Assembly: GCA_039090855.1 (NCBI GenBank)
Contig: CM076991.1
Location: 105,226,021-105,290,020, forward strand
Origin: Macrothele yani
Taxonomy: Eukaryota; Arthropoda; Arachnida; Araneae; Macrothelidae
Direction of reading: 5' to 3'
DNA length: 64,000 bases
The translations under genes were made by a program, and so were the position numbers. Position 1 is the first letter of the stretch; the number at the start of each line of letters is the position of its first letter. This document shows positions 43,598 to 53,404 of the stretch, piece by piece. The notes under the pieces are model-generated. The model was not told the origin of the DNA. It saw nothing but the letters and a program-made list of their open reading frames with translations, and ran no database searches.

Positions 43598-44799
43598 CAC
43601 TGAAGAGCAATTAAATTAGAGATACCTGTCTAGTAACGTGTACTTTCGCCCTGATAACGGCAGCGATTCGTCTCGGAATGGACTCGACAAGACACCGGAT
43701 GCGTTGGAAAGCCATACGGATCCACGACCCCTGGACAAGCTCCCACAGTTCACGAAGATTTGATAGAGGGGGTCAGAGCCTCGAACATATCTCTCGATGG
43801 CATCCCAGATGTGCTCGATGGGATTAAGGTCAGGTGACCTAGCTGGCCAAAGAAGCGAGGTCATGTCGGTGGAGTGTTCATCCAACCATTCGGGAGCGAT
43901 GGCACTGTGCATTGTCTTGTTGCAGGATGAGGTCCCCAGTGGGATCTTGAAGACGCACAAACGGGAGCAAATGGTCGTCCAGGATATCCCGGTGACGTTG
44001 ACCTGTGAGGGACGATGTCACACGTACTAGGGGTCCCATTTCAGTACACGTAAACAGTCTCCAGACGAGAATGCCACCCCCACCAGCTTGAAGAGTACCC
44101 TGCTGGCAAGAAAGATCCATCGCTTCATGTGATTTGCGCCGTACTCGTATCTTGCCATCCGCATGTACCAACGTGAATCTCGACTCATCAGTCCAGGCAA
44201 CATTTTTCCACATGTCTAAGGTCCAGTGGCGATGTTCCCGCGCCCATACTAATCTTTGCACCCTGTGATGTGCGGTCAGCAGCGGTACCTTCGTGGGACG
44301 ATGGGTTCTGTACCTCATAGTGAGGAGATGATTCTAGAGGGAGTGGCTGCTTACAGGTTTTTGTGCACCAGCGTTAAATTGCCGAGTGATTTCTTGCACT
44401 GTGGGCTCGTCTATCCCCTGTTACAATGCGAGCTAGTCGACGATGACCCCTCTCATCCACACGCTGTTGTCCACGGCAGTTGGCCCTTGCAGGGATAGTT
44501 TTCCCGGATTCGATGTACTCACGGTGCACCCGTGACACAGTGGCTCGTGAAAATCCTAGTGCCTGCACGACTTCCGAGATGGAGTGAGCCATTCGTCGGG
44601 CCCCGACAATTTGCCCACGATCAAATGTGCTTATGTTCTTCGTCTTATCCATATTGCGTCCAACTCTTACTGATTCTCGTCGCATCAATCCTTATATTGC
44701 CGGATCGCTGCATACGTCATGTGGTTTCCGTTTTCAGGGCCGCCCACAGCGCCACATTTGCATAACGCCAGCCCTCTCTAATTCAGTTGCTCTTCAGTG
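43598..44799 (-). mobile_element. Tc1-like element, family Tc1-A, copy 2
   Basis: The 1202-bp element is flanked by TA (43596-43597 and 44800-44801). Its ends start CACTGAAGAGCAATT, the same as copy 1 at 8490-9699. The two copies are about 90% alike by eye, with separate mutations. Confidence 0.95.
43630..44688 (-). pseudogene. Tc1-like (DD34E) transposase, copy 2
   Basis: N-terminal HTH: STFDRGQIVGARRMA and ALGFSRATVSRVHREY. A frameshift near 44370 precedes an open block from 44318: LVWAREHRHWTLDMW, AWTDESRFTLVHADG (first Asp) and LILQQDNAQCHRS (second Asp). A second shift near 43900 leads to SPDLNPIEHIWDAIE (Glu), and the C-terminal region ends at the stop at 43630. The catalytic block is less damaged than in copy 1, and all three acidic residues are present. 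Two frameshifts make it inactive. Confidence 0.9.
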
Positions 44800-44801
44800 T
44801 A

Positions 44802-45235
44802 GAGGGGATTGATAACTTTTGGTCTAGGATATCTGCGGGTTACACCCCATCGTGTCATACATCATTTTAAAGCTTTCGTCATAGCAGGTAAGCTCGAGCC
44901 AAGTCACATTTCGCTACTACACACTGTTTTCGAGATACAGTATTTGAGAAAATCAACCTAAGTGGCTCCCCGACTACTTCCGTTACCGATTTCCGTTACA
45001 TCCAAATTTTTTACTTAGGATTTACTTTTCTACTGTCGGGAAAGGTGCATAGCATCAAAACTCTGGGTACGTTCAGGAACTGAAAATAGTTTATATTTTT
45101 ATCAACGGTAGTGGTTACGAATTTCCATTACAAGTTCCACCAATGCAAGAAGAACACAATTATTAGTGTCGAATAAGATCTGTAGATGCCTCTGAGAGAA
45201 CATTCTTGGCAACACTGTAACACTGTTAAACCAAG
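44802..45235. other. No gene recognised
   Basis: Mixed sequence with no motif seen. Confidence 0.4.
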
Positions 45236-45289
45236 TCCATGGTTTTCTCTAAATGACAAACTTCTTAACTACAGGACCCGATAATTTCG

Positions 45290-46168
45290 TTAAATGGAGT
45301 TAAAATTTATATTATTTCAACACATACTTATTTGGGTACAATTATTCATCACGATTTGAAATGGAATTATCACATTGAAAATCCAATCAATAAGATTTCC
45401 AGAAATACTGGTGTAGTTCATAGTATCATGCCAAATTGAACATCAAAAATATTGATTTTACTTTATTACACACTAATTCAAACACATGTTAATTATTGTA
45501 TTTTAACATGGGGACGAACTACTCAATATAATACTAAAAAACTACAAGTGCTGCAAAATAAATATATAAGACTAATAGATTATGTGTAATTTATGACTAC
45601 TAAGCTTGTGGTGTTAAGATAAAATAAAATGAGCATCTTTTCTCACAATAAAATGTTTATTATACATCGACTATAATTTCGCAGAGTGTATAGCTCGGCA
45701 TTCGCAGCAAGAATAGAGCGTAAACATGTCTACACTCCTTTCGTCCTGAGGATGCCGAGCCGAACGCTCTTCGAGACTATAGTCGATGTGTAATAAAAAT
45801 TTTATGGTGAAAAAGTTGCTAATTTTATTCTAAGACTAATAGTCCTTAAAATATCAAATAATTTTCAACCTATTACATTTATCCGGTCAAAAGTCAACCC
45901 CAATAAATATAATATTCTTACTACGAAGAACTTAAGTAATTTTAACTTGAGTTAAATAATGTTTATAATATCACTGAATATTCATTCTCATCACTATGAA
46001 ATTAGGAATAGATCACAACTAATACCAATGTTCCCACAAACTGAAACAATTAAAATGAATATAAACTACATCGGTCCAAAGTTATGGAATTCATTACCTC
46101 ATAAATTTATATTTATCAATAATTTTAGTTTATTTAAGAAAAAATTAAAAGCCTATCTTACGAAATAA
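45290..46168 (+). pseudogene. LINE ORF2 C-terminus
   Basis: Before the insert: THTYLGTIIHHDLKWNYHI, PINKISRN, then LLYYTLIQTHVNYCILTWG and KLQVLQNKYIRLI. After the insert: HHYEIRNRSQLI, NYIGPKLWNSLPHKF and FKKKLKAYLTK, with a natural stop at 46168. This pattern (LG-xID-L-W, NY-x-WG, LQ-KA-R, GPKIWNSLP and FKKKLK-YLL) marks the end of RT proteins in CR1/L2/Jockey-related LINEs. A stop and frameshifts are present. Confidence 0.75.
45579..45830. mobile_element. 252-bp inverted-repeat insert in the LINE
   Basis: Arms of about 80 bp (45619-45701 and 45751-45830) are about 80% reverse complementary and share ACATCGACTATA and AGCTCGGCAT-type sequence. A direct repeat TAAGACTAATAG (45567-45578 and 45831-45842) flanks the insert. 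The right arm ends exactly at the repeat. On the left about 40 bp separate the repeat from the arm. No coding capacity is present. Confidence 0.75.
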
Positions 46169-46640
46169 TTTTAATTTTATAGGCAATGCATGGTGAATTG
46201 GACGGGGACATTGGAGATGATATGGGACGTAATGAGCGAAATAGAGAGTAAAGACATAAGGTATAGTTATCAAGATTAATCAAGGAGAGTGAAACTGATA
46301 AAGTGTAAATTACTATGACTAATTGAGAGAGGTAAAATCGAGATCTGCTGTTTATCTAACTATAAAGAAGGTTATTGATGTCTAGAACAAACTGATCTGT
46401 ATGTTTAAAATGAACTAATTGCTGTTTTTATTTATAAATCAAACTGCCATGTGTGTGCTGGCTTGTCTTCTTGTTGAGCTTTCTCATTCTCTTCCTTTGA
46501 TTTGGGAGAGGAGTGCTGTCAGGTCTTATGGCCTTTTCCCTCCTCTTACTGGTTGCTACAGTATTTGTATATTGTTAAAATGAAATTATGATCTGTAATA
46601 CAATGTGGGAACTGAAAAAATAAATAAAATGGTTTTGGAA

Positions 46641-47520
46641 CACAAACGACGAATCCTAATAGTTGAACTCTTGGATAAATATACGTACTGTGGTGTACTG
46701 TAACGAAAATTATGTGTATGAAACTATGCAATTTAAGGAATTTTTCGTTCATTAATTATATCAATTATAACTTGTCATTAATTATTATGTTTAAGAATAA
46801 TATTTAATTTGTGCGTAGTTCATAAAATTCGTTTTGGTAAAGTCGTTCTTGTGTCCACAGCATTTTTTTTAAGTTAAACAAACAAAAACTTATAAATGCA
46901 TATTTTTGCATGCTTTAAATGCATATTTTGTGTACCTTAAGCACATGCTTGTATTTGCATGCAGTTTTGATACTTTTTTTTAATGCATATAATCCGTTTT
47001 CTAGTCATGAGTTTCCCACGATGTTACTCGAGCCGAAATCTAAACACAGAAAGTTGACTCACAGCTCTGTCTGTCTCCTTATTCGTGGTTTTGGTACAAC
47101 ACCACACAGCTGCAATGGACAGGTTACGAATACTTCAGTGTGAGTCATAAACACGATTGCGAAATTCCAGATACCACCGCGCTCTCTCAGAACTTGGAGA
47201 AATTAAGGGAATCACAAAACTGGGAAAAACCCAGGGGAACTTCGTGATTTAGAGTGATATCGTTAGCACAAAAGTGCCAATAATACCATACATTTCGATA
47301 CCATTCTGAGAGCGAGAAAAGGTGAGGAAAAATGCACAATAAACGGTAAATTAAAAGTTGATTAACCCAGTAGTTGTTATTTTTTTTTATTTTTCATTTC
47401 CATAATAAGATTTTGCTATCTTATGGATCGCCGACTGATACTACTCAACAGTTCTGCTACTAATTAATGGTTCTCAAGACCAGCCAGTTTTGGGCATATA
47501 AGTAATATACATTTTGGATA
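46641..47520. other. No gene recognised
   Basis: AT-rich DNA between the LINE tail and mariner-1. No motif was seen. Confidence 0.45.
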
Positions 47521-47522
47521 TA

Positions 47523-48758
47523 TTAGGTGTACAAATAAGTTTTAAAGCATTTTTTGTGTGACGTATACCGCTAATTTACACATCCAACATCTCCCCGCTG
47601 TAACCCTAACTGATCCAGAGTATAAAATGGGACACAGAAGTTTGCCCAACAGTCAAAGTGAAAGATGGCAAGAGATACTGCATTTATTCGACACTGCATT
47701 CGTTACGAATTTCATCAAGGAAGAAGTGCTGCAAAAGCATCTGCATCGATCTGTTCTGTTCTGGGGGAGAATATTGTGTTGAAAAGCACGTGTGGGTTTT
47801 GGTTTAGACGGTTTAAAGCAGGTGATTTTGATGTTAGCGATCGAGAACATAGCGGCGCCCCGCAGAAGGTTGCACATGAGGAACTGCAAACATTGCTGGA
47901 TGAAGATTCTTCTCAAATGCAAAAAGAACTAGCTGAACAATTAGGGGTAACTCAACAACCATTTCCAATCGTTTACAAACTCAGAAGGAGAGAAAATGGG
48001 TGCCACATGACCTGAGCCAGAGGAACAAAGATGATTGTGTCATAAAGTGTTTGAATCTGTTGAATAAACAACACAGAAAGTCTTTCCTGTGGAAAATAGT
48101 TACTGGTGATGAAAAGTGGATATGGTTCAACAATTCCAAACACACAAAACACTGGGTAGACCTCGGCAAAGCAACGACTTCGACACCGAAACGCAATATT
48201 CACTCCAAGAAAATTCTTCTGTGCATCTGGTGGGATATGAAGGGTGTGCTCTATTATAAACTATTGGAACAGGGTCAAACTGTTACTGCTGATCGCTACA
48301 AGCAACGATTGCTGCAATTGAACCACGAAATCTGTCGGAAACTTCCATTCACAGGCAATGAATTACGTCCCGTGAAATACCTGCATGACAACGCCAGGCC
48401 GCATGTCGCGAAATCGGTCAAGGAAACGTTATTGTCGCTTGGCTAACAAGTTTCGGAGCACCCGGCGTATATTCCCGACAAAGCTCCTTCAGACTATCAT
48501 TTGTCCCGATCGATGGAACATGGTTTGTCTGCTGTACGGTTCTGGACATGTGACGAAGCGCAAAAATGGGTTGACGACTTCATCGCGTCACACGAAGAAG
48601 TATTCTTCATGGCTGGAATCTGTCAACTGCCCAACCTACGGTGGAAGGCGATAGATAATGACGGCCCATATTATTATTTTTTGTAGGTATTGTTGTTTTC
48701 TCTCAATATTACATCTTGTGTTATATTAAAACGCTTTAAAACTGATTTGTACACTTCA
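47523..48758 (+). mobile_element. Mariner element (mariner-1), nearly full length
   Basis: The 1236-bp element is flanked by TA at 47521-47522 and 48759-48760. The left end TTAGGTGTACAAATAAG and right end TGAAGTGTACAAATCAG continue into TTTTAAAGC in both. Size and ends are those of a mariner. It contains one transposase gene with few lesions. Confidence 0.92.
47665..48686 (+). pseudogene. Mariner (DD34D) transposase, few lesions
   Basis: Starts near 47665. The N-terminal HTH domain reads IRHCIRYEFHQGRSAAKASA, FWFRRFKAGDFDVSD and SGAPQKV. Next come VTGDEKWIW (first Asp, about 48104) and LHDNARPHVAKSV (second Asp, about 48384). AYIPDKAPSDYH (about 48466) has the third Asp in the mariner position, and the C-terminal CDEAQKWVDDFIASHEEVF ends at 48686. 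One frameshift between 47965 and 48010 and one TAA at 48444-48446 break it. PDKAPSDYHL in place of PDLAPSDYHL is a substitution near the third Asp. It is a young copy. Confidence 0.92.
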
Positions 48759-48995
48759 TATGAGTAAGTTTGTTGCCATTGGCTGATTTATGGTTTAAAC
48801 TTTCAACCGTCTGCAAGATATTAGCTTGGAGTTAGCAAAATGGGCTGAAATAAGCTGCAACGTATTTATTCGCTGTCTGAGAAGTGAGCCGAACGTGGTT
48901 AAAACGAATGAACCTGCGCATCAGACAGCGTTGCTTTTCCTATGCCCGTACCTGAATAAGAAACAGGTCGTGGATGCTAGGAGTAAGCATCGGAT

Positions 48996-49205
48996 TGGCG
49001 ACCCTGATGGCGCAGTGGTGTAAGCGCTGGATTCTAACTGTTCGTTCGAGCGGGCCCGGATGCGGCATGGGTGATCTACTTGCTTTTCGGTAACATATCT
49101 GTCCCCTACCTGGGACCAGTGATCCTAAATTATGGACGAGTGTCTGGTTATAACCCTTGGAGTTACTTACGATGGTCGTTAAGTCCTGAAACAACTACAA
49201 CAACA
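48996..49205 (+). repeat. tRNA-derived SINE (variant)
   Basis: GATGGCGCAGTGGTGTAAGC is a good box A, and CGTTCGAGCGG a weak box B. The body contains GGATGCGGCATGGGTGATC and ends in (ACA)n at 49188-49205. The head resembles SINE-A but the body differs. Confidence 0.65.
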
Positions 49206-49926
49206 ACAGCGAAAGGAACAGCATGCAATTGCTTCGACTAGGGCAAATCTCAACGTTCTTCAGATTTCTAAGATACGATTGCTTCACTCCAGATATTTAA
49301 AACATCAATGTTCCGGAAAGGTTAGCAGCAATATGCTCGAAAGGAAATTAGTAGATGAAGTTTCCATCCCAGTTTCAAAATGATACACAAGTTTTCTTAA
49401 GATATTTGAACCCATCAATGTTCCGGGAAGGGTAACAGCAATATTCTCGAAAGGAAATTAGTAGATGAAGGTTCGATCCCAGTTTCCAAATGATACATAA
49501 GTTTTCTGAAGATATTTGAAAACATCAATGTTCCGGGAAAGGTAACAGCAATATGCTCGAAAGGAAATTAGTAGATGAAGGTTCGATCCCAGTTTCAAAA
49601 TGATACACAAGTTCTCTGAAGCTATTTGAAGACATCAATGTTCCGGGAAGGGTAACAGCAATATGCTTGAAAGGAAATTAGTAGATGGAGGTTCAATCCC
49701 AGTTTCAAAATGATACATAAGTTTTCTGAAGATATTTGAAAACATCAATGTTCCGGGAAAGGTAGCAGCAATATGCTCGAAAGGAAATTAGTAGATGGAT
49801 GTTCGATCCCTGTTTCCAAATGATACATAAGTTTTCTGAAGATATTTGAAAACATCAATGTTCCTGGAAGGGTAACAGCAATATGCTGGAAAGGAAATTA
49901 GTAGATAAAGGTTCCATCCTAGTTTC

Positions 49927-50152
49927 TTTTTTTTTTTTTTTTTTGATTGGAGGTTTAACGACCACCGTGAGCAACTCAATGGGCTATAAGCAGTCGCCCG
50001 TCCCTAATTTAGGGTCACTGGTTCCAGGGAAGGGAGAGAACCAGTGCCGTAAGACAAACACAACATCCATGCCTCACCGGGATTCGAACCCGGACCCCTT
50101 ACGGACGAATGATCAGAGGCAGCGCCTTAGACCACTGCGCCACCGGGGCGGC
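49927..50152 (-). repeat. SINE-A, copy 1
   Basis: The minus strand begins GCCGCCCCGGTGGCGCAGTG (box A) with GGTTCGAATCCCGGTGAGG (box B). The body ends in a poly-A tail seen as T-runs at 49927-49944. A perfect 13-bp duplication, CCATCCTAGTTTC, flanks it (49914-49926 and 50153-50165). tRNA-derived SINEs are transcribed by RNA polymerase III and moved by LINE enzymes. Confidence 0.93.
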
Positions 50153-50264
50153 CCATCCTAGTTTCAAAATGATACATAAGTTTTCTGAAGATATTTGAAA
50201 ACATCAATGCTCCGCGAAGGGTAACAGCAATATGCTCCAAAGGAAATTAGTAGATGAAGATGTT

Positions 50265-50483
50265 TTTTTTTTTTTGATTGGAGGTTTAACGACCACCGTG
50301 AGCAACTCAATGAGCTATAAGCAGTCGCCCGTCCCTAATTTAGGGTCACTGGTTCCAGGGAAGGGAGAGAGCCAGTGCCGTAAGACAAACACAACATCCA
50401 TGCCTCACCGGGATTCGAACCCGGACCCCGTTCAGACGAATGATCAGAGGCCATCGCTTAGACCACTGCGCCACCGGGGCGGC
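50265..50483 (-). repeat. SINE-A, copy 2
   Basis: Same head and body as copy 1, over 90% alike, poly-T at 50262-50274. An imperfect duplication, GATGAAG and GATGGAAG, flanks it. It lies in the same part of a 110-bp unit as copy 1. Confidence 0.9.
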
Positions 50484-50632
50484 GATGGAAGTTCGATCCC
50501 AGTTTCAAAATGGTACACGCGTTTTCTGAAGATAGCGGTACAGCGCCGTAGCTTGGGAGCTATTAGGAGTGACTGAGAATCCCCTACGGAAGATTCAACA
50601 AACGCAGTAATGATTAGCACATGCCATATTTG

Positions 50633-51017
50633 AAACAGGTTAGTAAAATCATGCAATGCATTGATTATGATACGCTTTCCAACATACCAGAAATCATTAC
50701 TCAAGTTATACTCACGTCATGAGGATAATGGCTGTGGAATAAATCTTGCTCCTGTGACCTGACCTTTGACCTCTTTTCGATAATATTCAACAGAACCGGT
50801 TCAGTATAACTCCGGAACAACGTACTAAAGTTTTATCGCAATCGAAGCATTTTTACATAAGTTATGATGCATAAGGGCAATGGAATGGATCCCGTTCCCA
50901 TATCCTGACCTTTGACCCCATTTCGCCCATTTTTGATAGGGTTCGTCCCTAGGTTTTCCTCTACCATATGTTCAAATTTCATTGAAATCGAACCATTTTA
51001 ACGGGAGTTATCGAGCG

Positions 51018-51048
<31 letters not shown>

Positions 51049-51108
51049 CGACAGACAAAGCTGGAGCATATACGCTTCTTCAACCTAGGGTTGGAAAGCG
51101 TAAAAAAC
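50633..51108 (-). repeat. Complex repeat D, copy B
   Basis: Minus-strand copy with TACGCTTTCCAACAT at 50671, the subunit sequences of copy A, a (GACA)n tract at 51021-51056, and GGTTGGAAAGCGTA ending at 51102. It faces copy C head to head across 143 bp. Confidence 0.8.
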
Positions 51109-51251
51109 AACTAATGAATAATGTTTCAATGTCATCTGAGAAGAAAAATCCGCAAAACAGCTGATTCAAGATCATGTCCGTTGATCTAGATATCAATATG
51201 GAAATTGAAAGGTTTAAAACACTGAAGTGTCCTCACACAAGATTCTTTTTC

Positions 51252-51716
51252 TTTTTTAACGCTTTCCAAACGTAGGTTGAAGAAGCGTATATGATTCAGC
51301 TTTGTCCGTCTGTCTTACTGTCTGTCTGTCCACACGATAACTCGCGTAAAAATGCTTCGGTTTCGATGAAATTTTAGGATGTGGTAGGGGACAACCTGGT
51401 GACGAACGGTGTTGAAAATGGGCGAAATGAGGTCAAAGAGAAGGACATAGAAGGGGGATCCATTCCATCGCTCTTATGCGTCATAACTTACATAAAAATG
51501 CTTTGATTGCGGCAAAACTTTATTATGTTGTTCTTGAGGTATACTGAACCAATTCTGTTTAATATGATTGAAATGGGGTCAAAGCTCAGGGCACAGGAGC
51601 GAGATTTATTCCACAGCCATTATCCTCATAACTTGAGTAATAACTTGAGTAATGATTTCTGGTATGTTGGAAAGCGTATCAAAATCAATGCAAGTGCATG
51701 ATTTTACTAACTTATT
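51252..51716 (+). repeat. Complex repeat D, copy C
   Basis: Plus-strand copy starting ACGCTTTCCAAACGTAGG at 51259, with a (TCTG)n tract near 51309-51331, two to three subunits and GTTGGAAAGCGTA at 51666-51678. It is followed by the same 35-bp tail as copy A. Confidence 0.8.
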
Positions 51717-51900
51717 TAACGTCGGCCGTGAGCAGCTGAATGGGCTATAAGCAGTCTCCCGTCCCTAATTTAGGATCACAGGTGCCATGAGGTGAGCAAG
51801 CCAGGGTCGTAAGACAAACACAACATTCGTGCCTCATAGGGTTTCAAACCCGGACCCAACTCAGACGCATGATCGGAAGCTATCGGGAAGAAGACAGAAG
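51717..51900 (-). repeat. SINE-A body, degenerate copy
   Basis: Shares GGGCTATAAGCAGT, CCCGTCCCTAATTTAGG and GTAAGACAAACACAAC with SINE-A, and a decayed box B (GGTTTGAAACCC on the minus strand). The head is lost. Confidence 0.75.
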
Positions 51901-52815
51901 GTTCGCAGAACAATTTGTCGTTCTAACTTCCATGACAAATTGTTGCAGTCGTCCATCGTAAGCTCCGAACTCTGTATGGTTACTCATTTTTGAAATGTTT
52001 TGCATTCATTTTTTTTAATGTTTTGGCAGAAGAAAAATTAGAGAAAGAAAACATATAGGCGATGAAACGTAAAAATACGAAGGAAAGGAACACAAACTTT
52101 GAAAAACTAGTGAAACACTTGAAATGTGACACACTACGCAATGGAAAACCAAAGCATTTAATAGGTATAGCTATACATAGTTATGGTGTGAACGAAGGAG
52201 TATCAACATGTCTCAAAGGTTTAGACACAACACAAACGTAATGCAAAACATACCATTGTTATACATGTATGGTATTTGCATACACCCGTATCAATTTTAA
52301 ATTAGGTTTCTCTGTGCAATAAATTAAATTCCCTTGAGTTTCCGTTAATACAATTTTAAATTAATAATTTTTTCACTATTCATTGATGTGCAAAGAAATT
52401 CATAATGTTGATAAATAAGGAAGCTAAAAGATACTTTATCTCTATACTAGCTGTAAGGGCAAACGTACCCAGCTAATTATGTGGGCACGCCCTAAATTAT
52501 GTTTCGCAGTCGTCCACGTTATATGACCCCCCTCACAGCCAATAGAAGCACAAGGTTCGTTCTTAAGAACTTACCCAAATATTAATATTGAGTGAACCGA
52601 CGCTCCTCCCCACTTTAGTATAAAGAATATCTGTGAACCAGGAGGATAGATGGAGACTGCCGAAAAACTACAGATAAAATCTATCAATGACTAACAAGTA
52701 ATTGCTGAAAGAACTAATTGAAAACTTGACAACCTTTAATGAACAATATAGGAGGCTTTTGCGGGTAAGCTTGTCCGTAGAAGAAGACAACGCTCTCCCT
52801 AGTGATAAATCATAG
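51901..52815. other. No gene recognised
   Basis: AT-rich unique DNA with no motif seen. Confidence 0.45.
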
Positions 52816-52825
52816 ATCTTGCTTC

Positions 52826-53050
52826 TTTTTTTTTTTTTTTGATTGGAGGTTTAACGACCACCGTGAGCAACTCAATGGGCTATAAGCAGTCGCCTGTCCC
52901 TAATTTAGGGTCACTGGTTCCAGGGAAGAGAGAGAGCCAGTGCCGTAAGACAAACACAACATCCATGCCTCACCGGGATTCGAACCCGGACCCCTTACGG
53001 ACGAATGATCAGGTGCCATCGCTTAGACCACTGCGCCACCAGGGCGGCCG
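52826..53050 (-). repeat. SINE-A, copy 3
   Basis: Intact head (CCGCCCTGGTGGCGCAGTGG on the minus strand), box B and poly-A tail. It is flanked by a 9-bp duplication TCTTGCTTC (52817-52825 and 53051-53059). Confidence 0.93.
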
Positions 53051-53175
53051 TCTTGCTTCCAATGCAAAAAAAAAAAAAAAAAGTTTGTAATCGGCTAACC
53101 TAACAATTGGCACCTATCTTCTGCTAGTGCTCTCGAGCTGGAGAGAGAGTATTTCTCGATAGATAGTAAGACCTG

Positions 53176-53178
<3 letters not shown>

Positions 53179-53258
<80 letters not shown>
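53179..53258. repeat. (CT)n microsatellite, about 40 repeats
   Basis: An uninterrupted CT dinucleotide tract, the longest simple repeat in the window. Confidence 0.97.
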
Positions 53259-53262
<4 letters not shown>

Positions 53263-53265
53263 ATC

Positions 53266-53400
53266 CTGTCTATCCGAAGATCGGCGCAATCTGGGAGAGT
53301 TCCCGTCCTGGGAACCTGTATCCCAAGATGCGTAAGTTACTCTTTCCGTCTAACGGAAGAAATCGCGAGAGTCTCCGTCCCGGAGACCTGTATCGCCGAC
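53266..53400 (+). other. Two repeated hairpin modules, RNA-like
   Basis: Two modules 72 bp apart share TCCG-N5-CGG-N3-AATC, then a two-part hairpin. Module 1 (53293-53324) pairs GGGA with TCCC and GTTCCC with GGGAAC. Module 2 (53365-53396) pairs GCGA with TCGC and GTCTCC with GGAGAC. The internal loop GA opposite CTGTA and the end loop GTCC(T/C) are identical, while three stem base pairs have changed on both sides. I recognise no known RNA family. Confidence 0.5.
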
Positions 53401-53404
53401 TTCC

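Larger units (their letters stand above)
45240..46640 (+). mobile_element. Non-LTR LINE relic (CR1/L2-like group), 3' part
   Basis: Plus-strand LINE fragment containing the end of ORF2 and a 3' UTR that ends near 46640 with ACTGAAAAAATAAATAAA. It is 5'-truncated and interrupted by a 252-bp inverted-repeat insert at 45579-45830. The group assignment comes from the C-terminal protein pattern only. Confidence 0.7.
49280..50545. repeat. 110-bp tandem array carrying two SINEs
   Basis: The marker ATCAATGTTCCGGGAA recurs every 110 bp (49308, 49418, 49528, 49638, 49748, 49858), then near 50207 after a SINE insertion. Each unit contains AGCAATATGCTCGAAAGG, AATTAGTAGATGAAGG and CAGTTTCAAAATGATACA. About eight units are present and are over 90% alike. 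Confidence 0.92.

Noticed and set aside
49927..50152. Functional tRNA gene
   Set aside because: The head resembles a tRNA, but the cloverleaf is followed by a SINE body, poly-A tail and target duplication, and the same unit recurs several times.
49280..50545. CRISPR-like array
   Set aside because: The units are contiguous 110-bp tandem repeats without unique spacers, in a eukaryotic repeat landscape.
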